Assembly: GCA_905236495.1 (NCBI GenBank)
Contig: CAJOPV010000016.1
Span: forward strand, 1-5,203
Direction of reading: 5' to 3'
Origin: an uncultured Christensenellaceae bacterium
Lineage (GTDB): Bacteria > Bacillota > Clostridia > Christensenellales > Aristaeellaceae
Length of the DNA: 5,203 nucleotides
Positions within the stretch are counted from its first letter, which is position 1, and every line of letters begins with the position of its first letter. The position numbers were made by a program, and so were the translations under genes. The notes beneath the pieces are model-generated. The model saw only the letters and a program-made list of their open reading frames with translations, made no database searches and was not told where the DNA came from. Positions 4,939 through 5,203 of this stretch are shown here, piece after piece.

Positions 4939-5203
4939 TCACACCAATTCGATGATGACCATTTCGGCGGCGTCGCCCCGACGGGGGCCCAGCTTATAGA
5001 TGCGGGTGTAGCCGCCGGCGCAGCCCTTTTCCTGGTTGCGGGCGCGATACTTGGGGCCGTATTCCCGGAACAGCTTTTCCACCACGGGATGCTTGTTATC
5101 CTTGGTGCGTTCCTTGTATTCGGCCTTGTTTTCGTCGTCCTTCTTGGCTTCCTTGATGTCGTAGAGATACGCCATCATCAGCCTGCGAGCATGCAGCTTG
5201 GAA
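4939..5203 (-). CDS. rplQ: 50S ribosomal protein L17, C-terminal part (5' end outside window)
   Basis: This is the C-terminal 87 residues of L17, a large-subunit protein near the peptide exit tunnel. The reading frame continues past the in-frame ATG codons (5173-5178) to the window edge. The upstream residues SKLHARRL match the conserved LHARR stretch of L17, so these ATGs are internal, and roughly 50-60 N-terminal residues are missing. The end has the family signature GGYTRIYKLGPRRGDAAEM followed by VIIELV. Compared with E. coli or B. subtilis L17, there is a lysine- and acid-rich insertion of about 20 residues after the helix AYLYD (bases about 5086-5157) and a short NQEKGCA insertion before GGYTR. 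rplQ is normally the last gene of the rpsM-rpsK-rpsD-rpoA-rplQ cluster, and the strong minus-strand terminator next to it fits that. The identification is very secure. Confidence 0.97.
   Translation of the reverse strand, partial: SKLHARRLMMAYLYDIKEAKKDDENKAEYKERTKDNKHPVVEKLFREYGPKYRARNQEKGCAGGYTRIYKLGPRRGDAAEMVIIELV

Noticed and set aside
5173..5178. Start codon of a 79-residue gene at the minus-strand ATG-ATG
   Set aside because: The frame continues upstream to the window edge with residues SKLHARRL, a conserved part of L17, so these ATGs are internal methionines.
1..5203. CRISPR array, insertion sequence, riboswitch or toxin-antitoxin module
   Set aside because: No regularly spaced repeats, transposase motifs, long structured leaders or small paired genes were found; operon leader space is only about 36 bases.

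Overview
The window is a GC-rich stretch of bacterial chromosome, most likely from a Bacillota member of class Clostridia (a gut Oscillospirales- or Christensenellales-like lineage is my inference). The reasons are near-consensus AGGAGG ribosome binding sites, TTG and GTG starts, sigma-A-type promoters, a DnaD-domain protein paired with a DnaI/DnaC-type helicase loader, and a clostridial-looking L17. Nothing marks it as a plasmid, prophage or island.

Layout: on the left, a tRNA-Ala(GGC) gene (18-93, minus) has its own near-consensus promoter (107-135). It is divergent from a five-gene plus-strand operon, which is driven by a near-consensus promoter (276-304). The roughly 250-base AT-rich gap between them holds a perfect 14-bp inverted repeat and a T-rich imperfect tandem repeat, and no gene that I can support.

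The operon runs TVP38/TMEM64 (DedA-like) membrane protein (347-1084), EamA/DMT-family permease (1081-1977), multi-repeat DnaD-domain protein (1970-3427), DnaI/DnaC-like AAA+ helicase loader (3420-4388) and GNAT acetyltransferase (4400-4867). The first four genes overlap by 4, 8 and 8 bases and the fifth follows after 11 bases, so the set is probably co-transcribed and translationally coupled. A bidirectional hairpin terminator (4894-4928) closes it. On the other side of the terminator lies the 3' end of rplQ (ribosomal protein L17, minus strand, cut by the window edge), normally the last gene of the rpsM-rpsK-rpsD-rpoA-rplQ cluster.

Biologically, the core is a DnaD-like/DnaI-like pair expected to help load the replicative helicase. 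It shares one transcript with two membrane proteins and an acetyltransferase that have no obvious link to replication. The most distinctive feature is the DnaD protein: it looks like four tandem DnaD C-terminal-type modules with a period of about 83-86 residues, of which only the last keeps the full YxxxI/VxxxW motif. I do not see a clearly new defence, mobile or regulatory system here.
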